Shown: in pieces, positions 26,779 to 35,221 of the stretch
Layout of the letters: every line of letters begins with the position of its first letter
How positions within the stretch are numbered: position 1 is the first letter of the stretch
NCBI GenBank assembly: GCA_002083525.1
Contig: LWDM01000069.1
Coordinates: forward strand, 1 to 52,475
Direction of reading: 5' to 3'
Origin: Proteobacteria bacterium SG_bin9
GTDB taxonomy: Bacteria; Pseudomonadota; Alphaproteobacteria; Rhizobiales; Xanthobacteraceae
DNA: 52,475 nucleotides
The notes under the pieces: model-generated
What the model was told of the DNA's origin: nothing
What the model saw: only the letters and a program-made list of their open reading frames with translations
Databases searched by the model: none
Translations under genes and position numbers: made by a program

Positions 26779-27855
26779 TCAGCCTTCGAACGTCTGGTTC
26801 GAGACGATTTCGATACCGAAGCCGGAGAGGCCTTTGTAATCGTGCGTCGATGACGTGAGATGACGGATCGAGCACACGCCAAGGTCGCGCAAAATCTGCG
26901 CACCGACGCCGACTTCGCGCCACTGCTTGTTGCGGTCCGCCTCCGCCGTATGCTGCTCGCCGAGCGGCGCCGCAGGCACGCCGGCCGCACCGTCGCGGAG
27001 GTATACCAGCACGCCGCCGCCTTCCTTCTTGAAGCGTTCGAGCGCGGCCAGCACCTTCTTCGGTCCGTTGAACAGATCGGTGACGATGTTCGGCTTGTGA
27101 AAGCGCGCCAGCACGTTCTTGCCGTCGCCAATGCTGCCGTAGACCAGCGCAAGGTGCGAGATCGGATCGAACGGCGAACGGTAGGCGTAGCCTTGCAGCG
27201 GACCGATGGGGCTATCGACGGTGAAGGTGGAGACGCGCTCGATCAGCTTTTCGCGCGCCTGCCGGTAAGCGATCATGTCGGCGATGGTGACGTGCTTGAG
27301 CTTGTGCTTCTCCGCGAACTTTACCACCTGCTCGCCCTTCATCACGGTGCCGTCGTCGTTCATCAGCTCGCTGATGACACCGACCGGCGCGAGGCCGGAG
27401 AGCTTGCAGAGATCGACCGCGGCTTCGGTGTGGCCGGAGCGCAGAAGCACGCCGCCGTCGCGCGCGATCAGCGGGAAGATATGGCCCGGGCGGGTGAAGT
27501 CGGCCGCGCCGACGTTCGGATTGGCGAGTGCGCGGCAGCAGGAGGCGCGCTCTTCCGCCGAGATGCCGGTGCCGCCGTCGGGCTTGTAGTCAATCGAGAC
27601 GGTGAACGCGGTCGTGTGCGCGGAATCGTTGTGCGAGACCATTGGATCGAGCCGCAGCCGCCGCGCATCCTCCGCCGTGATCGGCGCGCAGACGATGCCG
27701 GAGGTGTGGCGGATGATGAAGGCCATCTTCTCCGGCGTGCAGAACGACGCCGCGACGATGAGATCGCCCTCGCCTTCGCGATCGTCATCGTCGGTGACGA
27801 CGACCATCTCGCCGGCGGCAAAGGCCTTCAGGATCTCGGGGATAGGATGAGGCAT
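26779..27855 (-). CDS. ribB: 3,4-dihydroxy-2-butanone 4-phosphate synthase with degenerate RibA domain (RibBX)
   Basis: RibB converts ribulose 5-phosphate to 3,4-dihydroxy-2-butanone 4-phosphate in riboflavin synthesis. The 358-residue protein has a complete N-terminal RibB domain: DREGEGD at 25-31, SHNDSAHTTAFTVSID and RPGHIFPL at 122-129. The C-terminal half (about 206-358) follows the GTP cyclohydrolase II fold (YGSIGDG, VGAQILRDLGV). The zinc-site stretch that normally reads VHSECLTGD...RCDCG is here FHKPNIVTDLFNGPKK without cysteines. Cyclohydrolase activity is therefore unlikely, as reported for RibBX hybrids. No FMN riboswitch was seen upstream. Confidence 0.93.
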   Translation of the reverse strand: MPHPIPEILKAFAAGEMVVVTDDDDREGEGDLIVAASFCTPEKMAFIIRHTSGIVCAPITAEDARRLRLDPMVSHNDSAHTTAFTVSIDYKPDGGTGISAEERASCCRALANPNVGAADFTRPGHIFPLIARDGGVLLRSGHTEAAVDLCKLSGLAPVGVISELMNDDGTVMKGEQVVKFAEKHKLKHVTIADMIAYRQAREKLIERVSTFTVDSPIGPLQGYAYRSPFDPISHLALVYGSIGDGKNVLARFHKPNIVTDLFNGPKKVLAALERFKKEGGGVLVYLRDGAAGVPAAPLGEQHTAEADRNKQWREVGVGAQILRDLGVCSIRHLTSSTHDYKGLSGFGIEIVSNQTFEG

Positions 27856-28025
27856 GACATACTCGCTCGAATTCCAGTGGAACTCGTATGGCGGAGTATG
27901 TGGGTGCGTGCAACAACGTTACAACATGGGTCATCCCTCAGTATGACTGCACATGCTGTGTAGCGCCCTGAAAAACGGACCAAAAACCGCAGAGCGAAAC
28001 GAGCAGGTCGCCGTTCGAAGGCGGA

Positions 28026-28193
28026 TCAGGCCCGGCCGAGCTCTTTCTTCACGGCGGTGGCTGAATTGCCGACCTTGGCGATGAGCTGTTCGAGCATCTT
28101 GCGGTCGACGGCGAGGTGTTTGGTCCATGCCTTCACGTGGAACTCATCCTTCATGTTGATGAGACGGCGGTCGACGAACCTGGCTTTGAACAT
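28026..28193 (-). CDS. DUF3606 domain small protein
   Basis: The 55-residue protein is mostly a single short domain: DRRLINMKDEFHVKAW, then RKMLEQLIAKVGNSATAVKKEL, as in DUF3606 proteins. GAGGG precedes the ATG at 28193, which is chosen over 28220. The family is of unknown function and common in this bacterial group. It stands alone between ribB and panE; the 170 bp before ribB show no other gene. Confidence 0.8.
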   Translation of the reverse strand: MFKARFVDRRLINMKDEFHVKAWTKHLAVDRKMLEQLIAKVGNSATAVKKELGRA

Positions 28194-28261
28194 GGCACCC
28201 TCGCATTGCTGCCACGCCAACGCGAACAGGCGTTAACCGTTCCGGGCCCGCGCAGATTTTG

Positions 28262-29173
28262 TCAGGGCGCGGTGGAACCATTCGCGGTCTGTGCTTCGCG
28301 CGCTTTTACCAGCGCGTGCAAGGTCAGGTTCATGGGCGTCGGGATGCAGAGCTTGGAGCCTTCCCGCACGACATAGCCGTTGAGGTAGTCGATCTCGGTC
28401 GGCTTCCCGCGCGCGAGATCCTGCGCCGTCGACGACTTCTGATGCGGCATCGTTTTCGGGATCGACAGCACGATCTCCTCGATGTTGGCGGGAACGCTGA
28501 CGCCGAGCGCCCTCGCCACCATGCAACATTCGGCGATCACGCCCTTGACGACAACGTCCATTCCCTCGACCTGCATCAGCGGGCGATACGACAGGTCCGA
28601 CAGCGCCGAGAGCGGATTGACCACGCAGTTCGTGATCAGCTTCGTCCACAGCACGTCGCGCACACGATCCGACACCGTGGTCGGGATGGCGCTCGCCTTG
28701 AGCAATTCGACGATCTTCGGCGTCACGGGCGAGTTCTCGATGGCAAGCTCGCCGCGCCCGTTGTGCTTGACGTGTCCGGGCCCGGCCATTTCGGTTGCGA
28801 CGTAAACGGCGGAGGCGATCACCGTCTGCGGCACGACGGTGCGCAACCGCTCGGCGTTGTCGACGCCGTTCTGCAGGCAGAGGATCGCGGCATCGGGCGT
28901 GAGATGCGGGAGGATTTCGGCACCCGCCTTCTCGGTGTCGGCCGACTTGACGCTGAAGAGGATCAAGTCCGCGCCGGCGACGCCGGACGGCTCGGTGGTC
29001 GCACTGAGGGGAATGTGTCCGTGGAACGCTTTGCTCTCGAACAGGAGGCCGTTTGCGCGCACCGCATCGACATGCTGCGCACGGCCGATCAGCGTCACAT
29101 CGTGGCCGGCTTTAGCAAGCAAGCCACCGAAGTAGCAGCCGATCGCTCCCGCTCCCATCACCGCGATACGCAT
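28262..29173 (-). CDS. panE: 2-dehydropantoate 2-reductase (ketopantoate reductase)
   Basis: This enzyme reduces ketopantoate to pantoate with NADPH for CoA synthesis. The 303-residue protein has GAGAIG at 7-12 as the dinucleotide motif, K76 in SVKSADT, N102 in LQNGVDN, and the catalytic K178 with N182 in LWTKLITN. The C-terminal helical domain is full length. GAGGAGAGG precedes the ATG. PanE paralogs acting on other oxoacids exist in this group, so the exact substrate is an inference. Confidence 0.88.
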   Translation of the reverse strand: MRIAVMGAGAIGCYFGGLLAKAGHDVTLIGRAQHVDAVRANGLLFESKAFHGHIPLSATTEPSGVAGADLILFSVKSADTEKAGAEILPHLTPDAAILCLQNGVDNAERLRTVVPQTVIASAVYVATEMAGPGHVKHNGRGELAIENSPVTPKIVELLKASAIPTTVSDRVRDVLWTKLITNCVVNPLSALSDLSYRPLMQVEGMDVVVKGVIAECCMVARALGVSVPANIEEIVLSIPKTMPHQKSSTAQDLARGKPTEIDYLNGYVVREGSKLCIPTPMNLTLHALVKAREAQTANGSTAP

Positions 29174-29260
29174 GCAGGCCTCTCCTCACAACGGATTCGT
29201 CAGGCCAATTGCTGAAACAGCAACGGGCCACCGGGAAGATCGCCAAATGATTGGGAAAAC

Positions 29261-29337
29261 TGGTCGGAGTGGCAGGATTTGAACCTGCGACCCCTGCGTC
29301 CCGAACGCAGTGCTCTACCGGACTGAGCCACACTCCG
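29261..29337 (-). tRNA. tRNA-Pro (CGG)
   Basis: A 77-nt cloverleaf reads on the minus strand: acceptor CGGAGTG / CACTCCG, D arm GCTC..GAGC, anticodon stem CTGCG / CGCAG with loop TTCGGGA giving anticodon CGG, and T arm GCAGG TTCAAAT CCTGC. The 3' CCA is encoded. It lies alone between panE and a palindromic pair. Fold and anticodon were read by eye. Confidence 0.96.
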
Positions 29338-29348
29338 ACGTGACGCGG

Positions 29349-29377
29349 CTTATAACCTCGGCTTTCCGGCACCGCAA
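29349..29377 (-). promoter_or_regulatory. Promoter of tRNA-Pro
   Basis: On the minus strand TTGCGG (29377-29372), a 17-bp spacer and TATAAG (29354-29349) form a sigma-70-like promoter that starts transcription just before the tRNA. Confidence 0.5.
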
Positions 29378-29459
29378 GGCGCGGATTCAGCCGATAAATC
29401 ATCTATTTCACAGCCCGGGAAAGGTTTTCGGCCCCTTTCGCCCGGCGGCGGCCTTTGTG

Positions 29460-29536
29460 CTAGTGGTCCGATTCTAACATTCGCAAACCGGTTCAGGCTG
29501 GCTCCTTAGCGAATGTTAGAATCGAAGGACCACTAG
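29460..29536. repeat. Paired palindrome, member 1
   Basis: A 77-bp inverted repeat with arms ctagtggtccgattctaaca... and their complement, apart from a one- or two-base bulge. The end ctagtgg and the inner acattcgc are shared with the neighbour at 29550. It lies in the 330-bp gene-free space between tRNA-Pro and the DUF3422 gene. Confidence 0.85.
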
Positions 29537-29549
29537 CCTGCTTAAATTG

Positions 29550-29627
29550 CTAGTGGAGCTTGGATTTGACATTCGCTCCCTGAAGCCGCGGCCGGGTGAA
29601 AAGCGAATGTCAAATCCACTCCACTAG
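29550..29627. repeat. Paired palindrome, member 2
   Basis: A 78-bp inverted repeat, starting ctagtggagcttggatttga and ending in the near complement closing with ccactag. It begins 13 bp after member 1 and has the same outer and inner sequence ends but a different middle. It may be a miniature mobile element; no transposase is near. Confidence 0.85.
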
Positions 29628-29665
29628 CCAACGGCCCATCTGCAGCCCCATCGAGCCGACCGCCC

Positions 29666-31015
29666 ATGAGCGAGCGAGGAACCACCGCCAGCAGCCTCCC
29701 CGGCGCGTCCGAACCGGACGCCGGACCGCTGGCGCTCGCCCCGCACCCGCTGCGCGCGACGATTCTCGGCGAACTGCACGCCCGCCCGTTCACGGCGATC
29801 GCGACGCCGAGCCGGATTTTGCATTTCGCTTTCGATACCGGCGGCGGCCGGGCGCAGGCGGACCGCGCGAACCTCGCCGCGCTCTGCGAGAGCCGCGGCC
29901 TTGCCGCCCCGCTTGCGAGCGAGAAGCATCACCGCATCGCCTTCGGCAGCACCATCCTGCGCTGGGAGCAGCATTCCGAATTCACGACCTACACCTGGGA
30001 AATGCCGGCGGCCGATCCGCGCACGCCGTTTCATCCGGATGCAACCTCGCTCGCCTCGGTGATGCGGCTGGTGCCGCAGCCGGGGCCGCTGCTGGTCGCG
30101 ATCGATCTCAACTTGCTCGCGGATGACCGCGAGAGCCTCGTGCTCGAACGGCTGTTCAATCGCCCGAGCCTCGCCGCCGCGCAGAACTCCGACGGCCTCG
30201 CGCTCTATGCCACCGACTTCCAGCCGGACCCGGCCGGCTTCGTGCGCATCCTCGTCGCCGACCGCGGCCTCGGCGCCGAGCGCGCCGGCGCGCTGGTGCA
30301 GCGGCTGATCGAGATCGAGACCTATCGCACGCTGGCGCTGCTCGGCCTGCCGGAGGCGCAGCGGATCGCGCCGTCGATCGGACGGATCGAGCGGCGGCTT
30401 GCGGAAGTGACCGAAGCGACGCGCGGCGGCGGCGACCTCGCCGCCAACCGCACCTTGCTCGACGAGCTGACCGCGCTTGCGGCTGAAGTCGAGGCGGGAG
30501 CTGCGACCACCGGTTTCCGTTTCGGCGCAACGCGCGCCTATGACGACATCGTGCAGCAGCGCCTGCAGACCATCGGCGAGAACAAGGCCGGCGGGCTGCC
30601 GACGTGGTCGTCGTTCCTGGCGCGGCGCATGAAACCGGCGATGCAGACGTGTGCCGCGACCGAGGCGCGGCAGGCGAACCTGTCGCAGAAGCTCGCGCGC
30701 GCCGCGAACCTGCTGCGCACACGCGTCGACGTCGAACTCGAAAACCAGAACCAGCAACTGCTGCAATCGATGAACAAGCGCACGCGGCTGCAGCTGCGTT
30801 TGCAGACGACGGTCGAAGGGCTGTCGGTCGCGGCGATCACCTACTACGTCGTCGGCCTGTTCAGCTACGTGGTGAAGGCCCTGCACGACTCCGGCAAGAT
30901 GCACGTCGAACCGAGCATCGTCACCGCCGCCTTCGTGCCGGTCGCCGCATTCGCGATCTGGGCGATGGTCCGGCGCATCCGCCACAAGCACATCGCCGGC
31001 GAAGACGCGGACTGA
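29666..31015 (+). CDS. DUF3422 family membrane-anchored protein
   Basis: The 449-residue protein has an N-terminal region with HPLRATILGELHARPF, typical for the family, then FAFDTGGG, WEQHSEFTTYTWEM and a coiled-coil-rich middle (LAEVTEATRGG to NQNQQLLQSMNKRTRLQLRLQ). Two C-terminal membrane segments lie at about 385-410 and 422-440. Its function is unknown. It is followed 1 bp later by the Sua5 gene, so the two are probably co-transcribed. Confidence 0.9.
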   Translation: MSERGTTASSLPGASEPDAGPLALAPHPLRATILGELHARPFTAIATPSRILHFAFDTGGGRAQADRANLAALCESRGLAAPLASEKHHRIAFGSTILRWEQHSEFTTYTWEMPAADPRTPFHPDATSLASVMRLVPQPGPLLVAIDLNLLADDRESLVLERLFNRPSLAAAQNSDGLALYATDFQPDPAGFVRILVADRGLGAERAGALVQRLIEIETYRTLALLGLPEAQRIAPSIGRIERRLAEVTEATRGGGDLAANRTLLDELTALAAEVEAGAATTGFRFGATRAYDDIVQQRLQTIGENKAGGLPTWSSFLARRMKPAMQTCAATEARQANLSQKLARAANLLRTRVDVELENQNQQLLQSMNKRTRLQLRLQTTVEGLSVAAITYYVVGLFSYVVKALHDSGKMHVEPSIVTAAFVPVAAFAIWAMVRRIRHKHIAGEDAD

Positions 31016-31016
31016 G

Positions 31017-32006
31017 ATGAGCACGCTCGTCACCACCATGCTTCGTGCCGACACGGCCGCCGCGACAACCGCGGCACGTTGCCTTGCCGACGGCGGCCTC
31101 GTCGCGTTTCCGACGGAAACCGTCTACGGCCTCGGCGCCGATGCGACCAATGCGGACGCGGTGGCACGGCTCTATGCCGCGAAGGGACGCCCCTCGTTCA
31201 ATCCGCTGATCGCGCATGTCGACAGCGTCGAGGCCGCGCGCGCGATCGCGGTGTTCGACGAGAAGAGTCTGAAGCTCGCGACGGCGTTCTGGCCGGGGCC
31301 GCTGACCTTGGTGCTGCGCAAGAGCGCGGCGTGCAAAGTTTCCGATCTCGCGACTGCGGGTCTCGACACGATTGCCGTGCGCGTGCCGGTGCATCCGGTG
31401 GCGCGGGATCTGCTGCGCGCGTTCGGCAAGCCCGTGGTCGCGCCGTCCGCGAACATCTCCGGCCATGTCTCGCCGACGACGGCGCAGCATGTGGACAGCG
31501 ACCTCAACGGCCGCATCGATCTGATCGTCGACGGCGGCCCCGTCGATGTCGGTGTCGAGTCGACCATCGTCTCCTGCCTCGGCGAGCCGATGCTGCTGCG
31601 GCCCGGCGGGTTGCCGCGCACCGAGATCGAGGCCGCGCTCGGCGAAAGCTTGCGCATCGGCGCGGAGGAGTTCGACGCATCGTCGGAAAGCCCGCTCGCG
31701 CCGGGCATGCTGGCCTCGCACTACGCGCCGCGCACGCGGCTGCGGCTGAACGCGGACAGCATCGCGCCCGGCGAAGCGCTGCTTGCGTTCGGCAACAAAC
31801 TGCCGGCGGGTGCGGATCGCGCGCATGCGGTCCTCAACCTGTCCGCGCGCGGCGACCTGATCGAGGCGGCAGCGAACCTGTTCGGCCATCTGCGTGCGCT
31901 CGATGCGATGGGCGCCAACGGCATCGCTGCCATGCCGGTGCCGTCAGACGGACTTGGCGAAGCCATCAACGACCGCTTGCGTCGCGCCGCCGTCCCGGCC
32001 ACATAG
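31017..32006 (+). CDS. L-threonylcarbamoyladenylate synthase (Sua5/TsaC)
   Basis: This enzyme makes threonylcarbamoyl-AMP for the t6A37 tRNA modification. The 329-residue protein has the YrdC core with GGLVAFPTETVYGLGADA split by the ATP site, KGRPSFNPL, APSANISG and VGVESTIV. A linker with PLAPGMLASHYAPRT is followed by the C-terminal Sua5 domain. Length and linker mark the long Sua5 form rather than the short TsaC form. It begins 1 bp after the DUF3422 stop. Confidence 0.94.
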   Translation: MSTLVTTMLRADTAAATTAARCLADGGLVAFPTETVYGLGADATNADAVARLYAAKGRPSFNPLIAHVDSVEAARAIAVFDEKSLKLATAFWPGPLTLVLRKSAACKVSDLATAGLDTIAVRVPVHPVARDLLRAFGKPVVAPSANISGHVSPTTAQHVDSDLNGRIDLIVDGGPVDVGVESTIVSCLGEPMLLRPGGLPRTEIEAALGESLRIGAEEFDASSESPLAPGMLASHYAPRTRLRLNADSIAPGEALLAFGNKLPAGADRAHAVLNLSARGDLIEAAANLFGHLRALDAMGANGIAAMPVPSDGLGEAINDRLRRAAVPAT

Positions 32007-32033
32007 GGGCGACACAAAAACAACGAGCGACGC

Positions 32034-33467
32034 ATGACCATCGCCTCCCCGCCGCCGAAACCCGTCTCGCTCGCGCCCGACGCTCTCGCGCGTTTCGCGG
32101 CGATCGTCGGCGACAAGTATGCGGTGACGGCACGCGACGACATCGCGCCGTATCTGACCGAAGAGCGCAACCTCTATCAGGGCCACTCGCCGCTGGTGCT
32201 GCGTCCGGCTTCGCCGGCGGAGGTTGCTGCGATCTGCAAGCTCGCGAGCGACCTGCGCATCGCCATCGTGCCGCAGGGCGGAAATACCGGCCTCGTCGGC
32301 GGACAGACGCCGCATCACGGCGAGGTCGTCGTCTCGCTGCGCCGGCTCGACAAAATCCGTGAGATCGACACCGCGTCAAACACCATGACCTGCGAGGCCG
32401 GCGTCGTGCTCGCGAGCGCGCAGCAGGCGGCGGACAATGTGGATCGGCTGTTTCCACTGTCGCTCGGCGCGGAAGGAAGCTGCACCATCGGCGGCAACCT
32501 CTCGACCAATGCCGGCGGCAACAGCGCGCTCGCCTACGGCGTCGCGCGCGAGATGGCACTCGGGCTCGAGGTCGTGCTCGCCGACGGGCGCATCATCAAC
32601 AATCTGTCGAAGCTGAAGAAGGACAACACCGGCTACGACCTGCGCAACATCTTCATCGGCGCGGAAGGCACGCTCGGCATCATCACCGCCGCGGTGCTGA
32701 AGCTGTTTCCGAAGCCGCGCACGGTCGAAACCGCGTTCGTCGGCATCTCGTCGCCCGCAGACGCGCTGAAACTGCTGACGATCTCGCAGGGCATGGCGTC
32801 GAGCAATCTGACGAGCTTCGAGCTGATCGCCGACATCTGCATCGACTTCTGCGTGCGGCACGGGCCGAGCATCCGCGATCCGATGCCCGGCAAGCATCCC
32901 TGGTACGTGCTGATGGAGATTTCCTCGCCGCGTCAGGATGCGCGCGAGACCATCGAGGCCATTCTGGAAAAGGCGTTCGAGGACGCGGTGATCCGCGATG
33001 CGGTGATCGCCGCCAATCTCGATCAGCGGAAAGCCTTCTGGAAACTGCGCGAGGTGATCTCGCCGGTGCAGAAGGAAGAAGGCGGTTCGATCAAGCACGA
33101 CGTCTCGGTGCCGATCGCCAACGTCCCGCAGTTCATCGCGGAGGCGAACGCGGCGGTGGTCAAGCTGATCGACGGCGCGCGCCCCTTCCCGTTCGGCCAT
33201 CTCGGCGACGGCAACATCCACTACAACGTCAGCCAGCCCGTCGGCGGCGACAAGAAGGCGTTCCTCGACCGCTGGCACGACGTGCATGAAGTCGTGCACG
33301 CGATCGTCGCCAAGCTCGGCGGCTCGATCTCGGCCGAACACGGCATCGGCGTGATGAAGCGCGAGGAGCTGCCGCACTTCAAGGACGCAACCGCCATTGC
33401 CGTGATGAAATCGCTGAAGGCAACGCTCGATCCGCACAACATCCTCAATCCCGGCAAGGTGATCTGA
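32034..33467 (+). CDS. FAD-binding oxidoreductase (GlcD / D-2-hydroxyglutarate dehydrogenase-like)
   Basis: The enzyme oxidises a D-2-hydroxyacid to a 2-oxoacid. The 477-residue protein has the FAD_binding_4 domain (VPQGGNTGLVGGQTPH at 79-94; GGNLSTNAGGN) and a C-terminal domain with the metal site HLGDGNIHYN and AEHGIGVMK. The gene order next to GNAT and NudK genes suggests nothing specific. D-2-hydroxyglutarate, D-lactate and glycolate are all possible substrates. Confidence 0.9.
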   Translation: MTIASPPPKPVSLAPDALARFAAIVGDKYAVTARDDIAPYLTEERNLYQGHSPLVLRPASPAEVAAICKLASDLRIAIVPQGGNTGLVGGQTPHHGEVVVSLRRLDKIREIDTASNTMTCEAGVVLASAQQAADNVDRLFPLSLGAEGSCTIGGNLSTNAGGNSALAYGVAREMALGLEVVLADGRIINNLSKLKKDNTGYDLRNIFIGAEGTLGIITAAVLKLFPKPRTVETAFVGISSPADALKLLTISQGMASSNLTSFELIADICIDFCVRHGPSIRDPMPGKHPWYVLMEISSPRQDARETIEAILEKAFEDAVIRDAVIAANLDQRKAFWKLREVISPVQKEEGGSIKHDVSVPIANVPQFIAEANAAVVKLIDGARPFPFGHLGDGNIHYNVSQPVGGDKKAFLDRWHDVHEVVHAIVAKLGGSISAEHGIGVMKREELPHFKDATAIAVMKSLKATLDPHNILNPGKVI

Positions 33468-33905
33468 GTGGCGGCGCTTGCGATCGCGCCGGTCGCCGAC
33501 GGCGATATCGCCGCGCTGATCGCGCTCTGGACAGCCTGCGATCTGGTGCGGCCGTGGAACGATCCCTCGTCGGATATCGAGCTGGCGCGGCAGTACATGA
33601 ACTCGGAGATTCTCGTCGGCAGGATCGAGGGCGACATCGTCGCCTCGGTTCAGGTCGGCCACGACGGCCATCGCGGCTGGCTCTATTACCTCGCGGTTTC
33701 TCCTGCGCATCAGAAAAGCAGTCACGGCCGAACGATGGTTGCCGCCGCCGAGGACTGGTTGCGCGACCGCGGCATTCCGAAGGTGCAGCTGATGGTGCGC
33801 GCGGAGAACACGAAGGCCTGCGCCTTCTACGATGCACTCGGCTACACGACCGCGGAACGCATCACCTATGCACGCTGGCTCGACGGCCGCGACCCGACAC
33901 CGTAA
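33468..33905 (+). CDS. GNAT family N-acetyltransferase
   Basis: The 145-residue protein begins with GTG directly after the stop of the oxidoreductase. The acetyl-CoA site appears in LYYLAVSPAHQKSSHGRTMV, where the usual second Gly of the Q/RxxGxG loop is partly replaced, and VRAENTKACAFYDALGY marks the C-terminal strand. It resembles E. coli YpeA-type acetyltransferases. Substrate is unknown. Confidence 0.88.
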   Translation: MAALAIAPVADGDIAALIALWTACDLVRPWNDPSSDIELARQYMNSEILVGRIEGDIVASVQVGHDGHRGWLYYLAVSPAHQKSSHGRTMVAAAEDWLRDRGIPKVQLMVRAENTKACAFYDALGYTTAERITYARWLDGRDPTP

Positions 33906-33928
33906 GGCCCGACTCCATAAGGTTTGAC

Positions 33929-34522
33929 ATGAGCATCAAGGATCGTCTTCGCGTGAAAAACGTCCGGCTGCTGTCGGACAACTGGTACACGCTGAAGACC
34001 ACCGAGTTCGAATGGCAGCACTCGAACGGCACGTGGCAGACGCAACACCGCGAGACTTACGACCGCGGCAACGGCGCGACGCTGCTGCCCTACAATCTCA
34101 AGCAGGGCACCGTCATCCTGACTAAGCAGTTCCGCTACCCGGCCTTCGTCAACGAGCACGACGACATGCTGATCGAGGCGGCCGCCGGATTGCTCGACGA
34201 TGAAAGCCCGGAGGCACGCATCCGCGCCGAGGTCGAGGAAGAGACCGGCTATCGCCTCACGCACGTGCAGAAGATTTTCGAGGCATTCTCAAGCCCCGGA
34301 TCGGTGACCGAGCGGCTGCACTACTTCGTCGCCGAATACGAGCCGCACATGCGCGTCAGCGACGGCGGCGGGCTCGCGGACGAAGGCGAGGACATCGAGG
34401 TGATGGAAGTGCCGATCACCGAGGCGCTCGCCATGATCGCCGACGGCCGTATCATCGACGCGAAGACGATCATTCTGTTGCAATACGCGGCGCTGCATCT
34501 GTTCAAGCGCCAGAAAAGCTAA
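33929..34522 (+). CDS. nudK: GDP-mannose pyrophosphatase NudK-like Nudix hydrolase
   Basis: The enzyme hydrolyses GDP-mannose or related nucleotide sugars. The 197-residue protein starts MSIKDRLRVKNVRLLSDNWY, typical for the TIGR00052 branch. The Nudix box is AAGLLDDESP...AEVEEETGY, and LTKQFRYPAFVN and SSPGSVTERLHYFVAEY are family stretches. The start at 33929 is the first ATG that gives the family N-terminus. Its 3' end overlaps the convergent tetR gene by 4 bp. Confidence 0.92.
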   Translation: MSIKDRLRVKNVRLLSDNWYTLKTTEFEWQHSNGTWQTQHRETYDRGNGATLLPYNLKQGTVILTKQFRYPAFVNEHDDMLIEAAAGLLDDESPEARIRAEVEEETGYRLTHVQKIFEAFSSPGSVTERLHYFVAEYEPHMRVSDGGGLADEGEDIEVMEVPITEALAMIADGRIIDAKTIILLQYAALHLFKRQKS

Positions 34523-35082
34523 ACGGCTTTGGCCGCCGCGCGTGCGGAAGCCAGAATGTCGCGACGCGTCTTTTCATCCTTCACCGCCCGCGCCATTCCA
34601 GCGGCGCCCGAAAGGATCGACAGCAGGGCCCACGCCCGCTCGCTGGCACGGCTCCCGCCGAATCCGCCGGCAACTTCGTCGAGCAGGAGCCGCAGCTCAT
34701 CCTGATAAGCCACTCGTGTGGCATCGTCGGCGCGCGCCACATCCGGAGTGAAGCTCGGCAGCGCGCACGCTTCGGCAAGACTGACCAGCATTCGCTCGCC
34801 GAAATAGTAGTCGACAAATGGATCGCGCCAGCCGCGGCCGTGACTTTCGCGAAACGCCGCGACACCGCCCCTCAGGAACTTTATTCCATCGACGACGGCC
34901 AGCCTGAATGCGTCGGCCTTGGAGCCGAAATGCGCGTAGAAGGCGCCGGAGGTCAGGCCCGCTTCGCGCGCCAACCCATCGACGCCGATGCCGCCAAATC
35001 CCCCGGTTCGAAAGCCCCGGCCGGCGGCCTGCAACAGCCGCTCGCGGGCATCGCCGCTTTCGCTCTTTTTCGATCGCGCCAT
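34519..35082 (-). CDS. TetR-family repressor
   Basis: The 187-residue regulator has an N-terminal HTH with FRTGGFGGIGVDGLAREAGLTSGAFYAHFGSKADAF (split over about 26-60), as in TetR/AcrR proteins. The C-terminal ligand domain is unlike any I can name. It is divergent from two tautomerase genes, and three perfect palindromes lie in the shared space, which strongly suggests autoregulation and control of the tautomerases. Inducer unknown. Confidence 0.93.
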   Translation of the reverse strand: MARSKKSESGDARERLLQAAGRGFRTGGFGGIGVDGLAREAGLTSGAFYAHFGSKADAFRLAVVDGIKFLRGGVAAFRESHGRGWRDPFVDYYFGERMLVSLAEACALPSFTPDVARADDATRVAYQDELRLLLDEVAGGFGGSRASERAWALLSILSGAAGMARAVKDEKTRRDILASARAAAKAV

Positions 35083-35101
35083 GGCTCATCACCGATTCGT
35101 T

Positions 35102-35165
35102 ATAACGATCGTTATTTCATTCTTGACGTAATAACGATCGTTATGTTTTATATAACGATCGTTAT
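35102..35165. promoter_or_regulatory. Triple TetR operator (ataacgatcgttat)
   Basis: The perfect 14-bp palindrome ataacgatcgttat occurs at 35102-35115, 35131-35144 and 35152-35165, with centre-to-centre distances of 29 and 21 bp. It occupies the whole promoter space between the tetR start and the first tautomerase gene. TetR binding is inferred from position. Confidence 0.88.
35123..35151 (+). promoter_or_regulatory. Sigma-70-like promoter of the tautomerase genes
   Basis: TTGACG at 35123-35128, a 17-bp spacer and TTTTAT at 35146-35151. The second operator palindrome lies inside the spacer and the third overlaps the start site region, so a bound repressor would block RNA polymerase. Confidence 0.65.
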
Positions 35166-35221
35166 CAGAGACGCCAGTCGCCATGGCGGAGACGGCGTCG
35201 CCACCGGAGAGAGACCATTCC

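Noticed and set aside
27856..28025. Possible FMN riboswitch upstream of ribB
   Set aside because: No recognisable FMN-element core or conserved stems were found by eye in the short leader.
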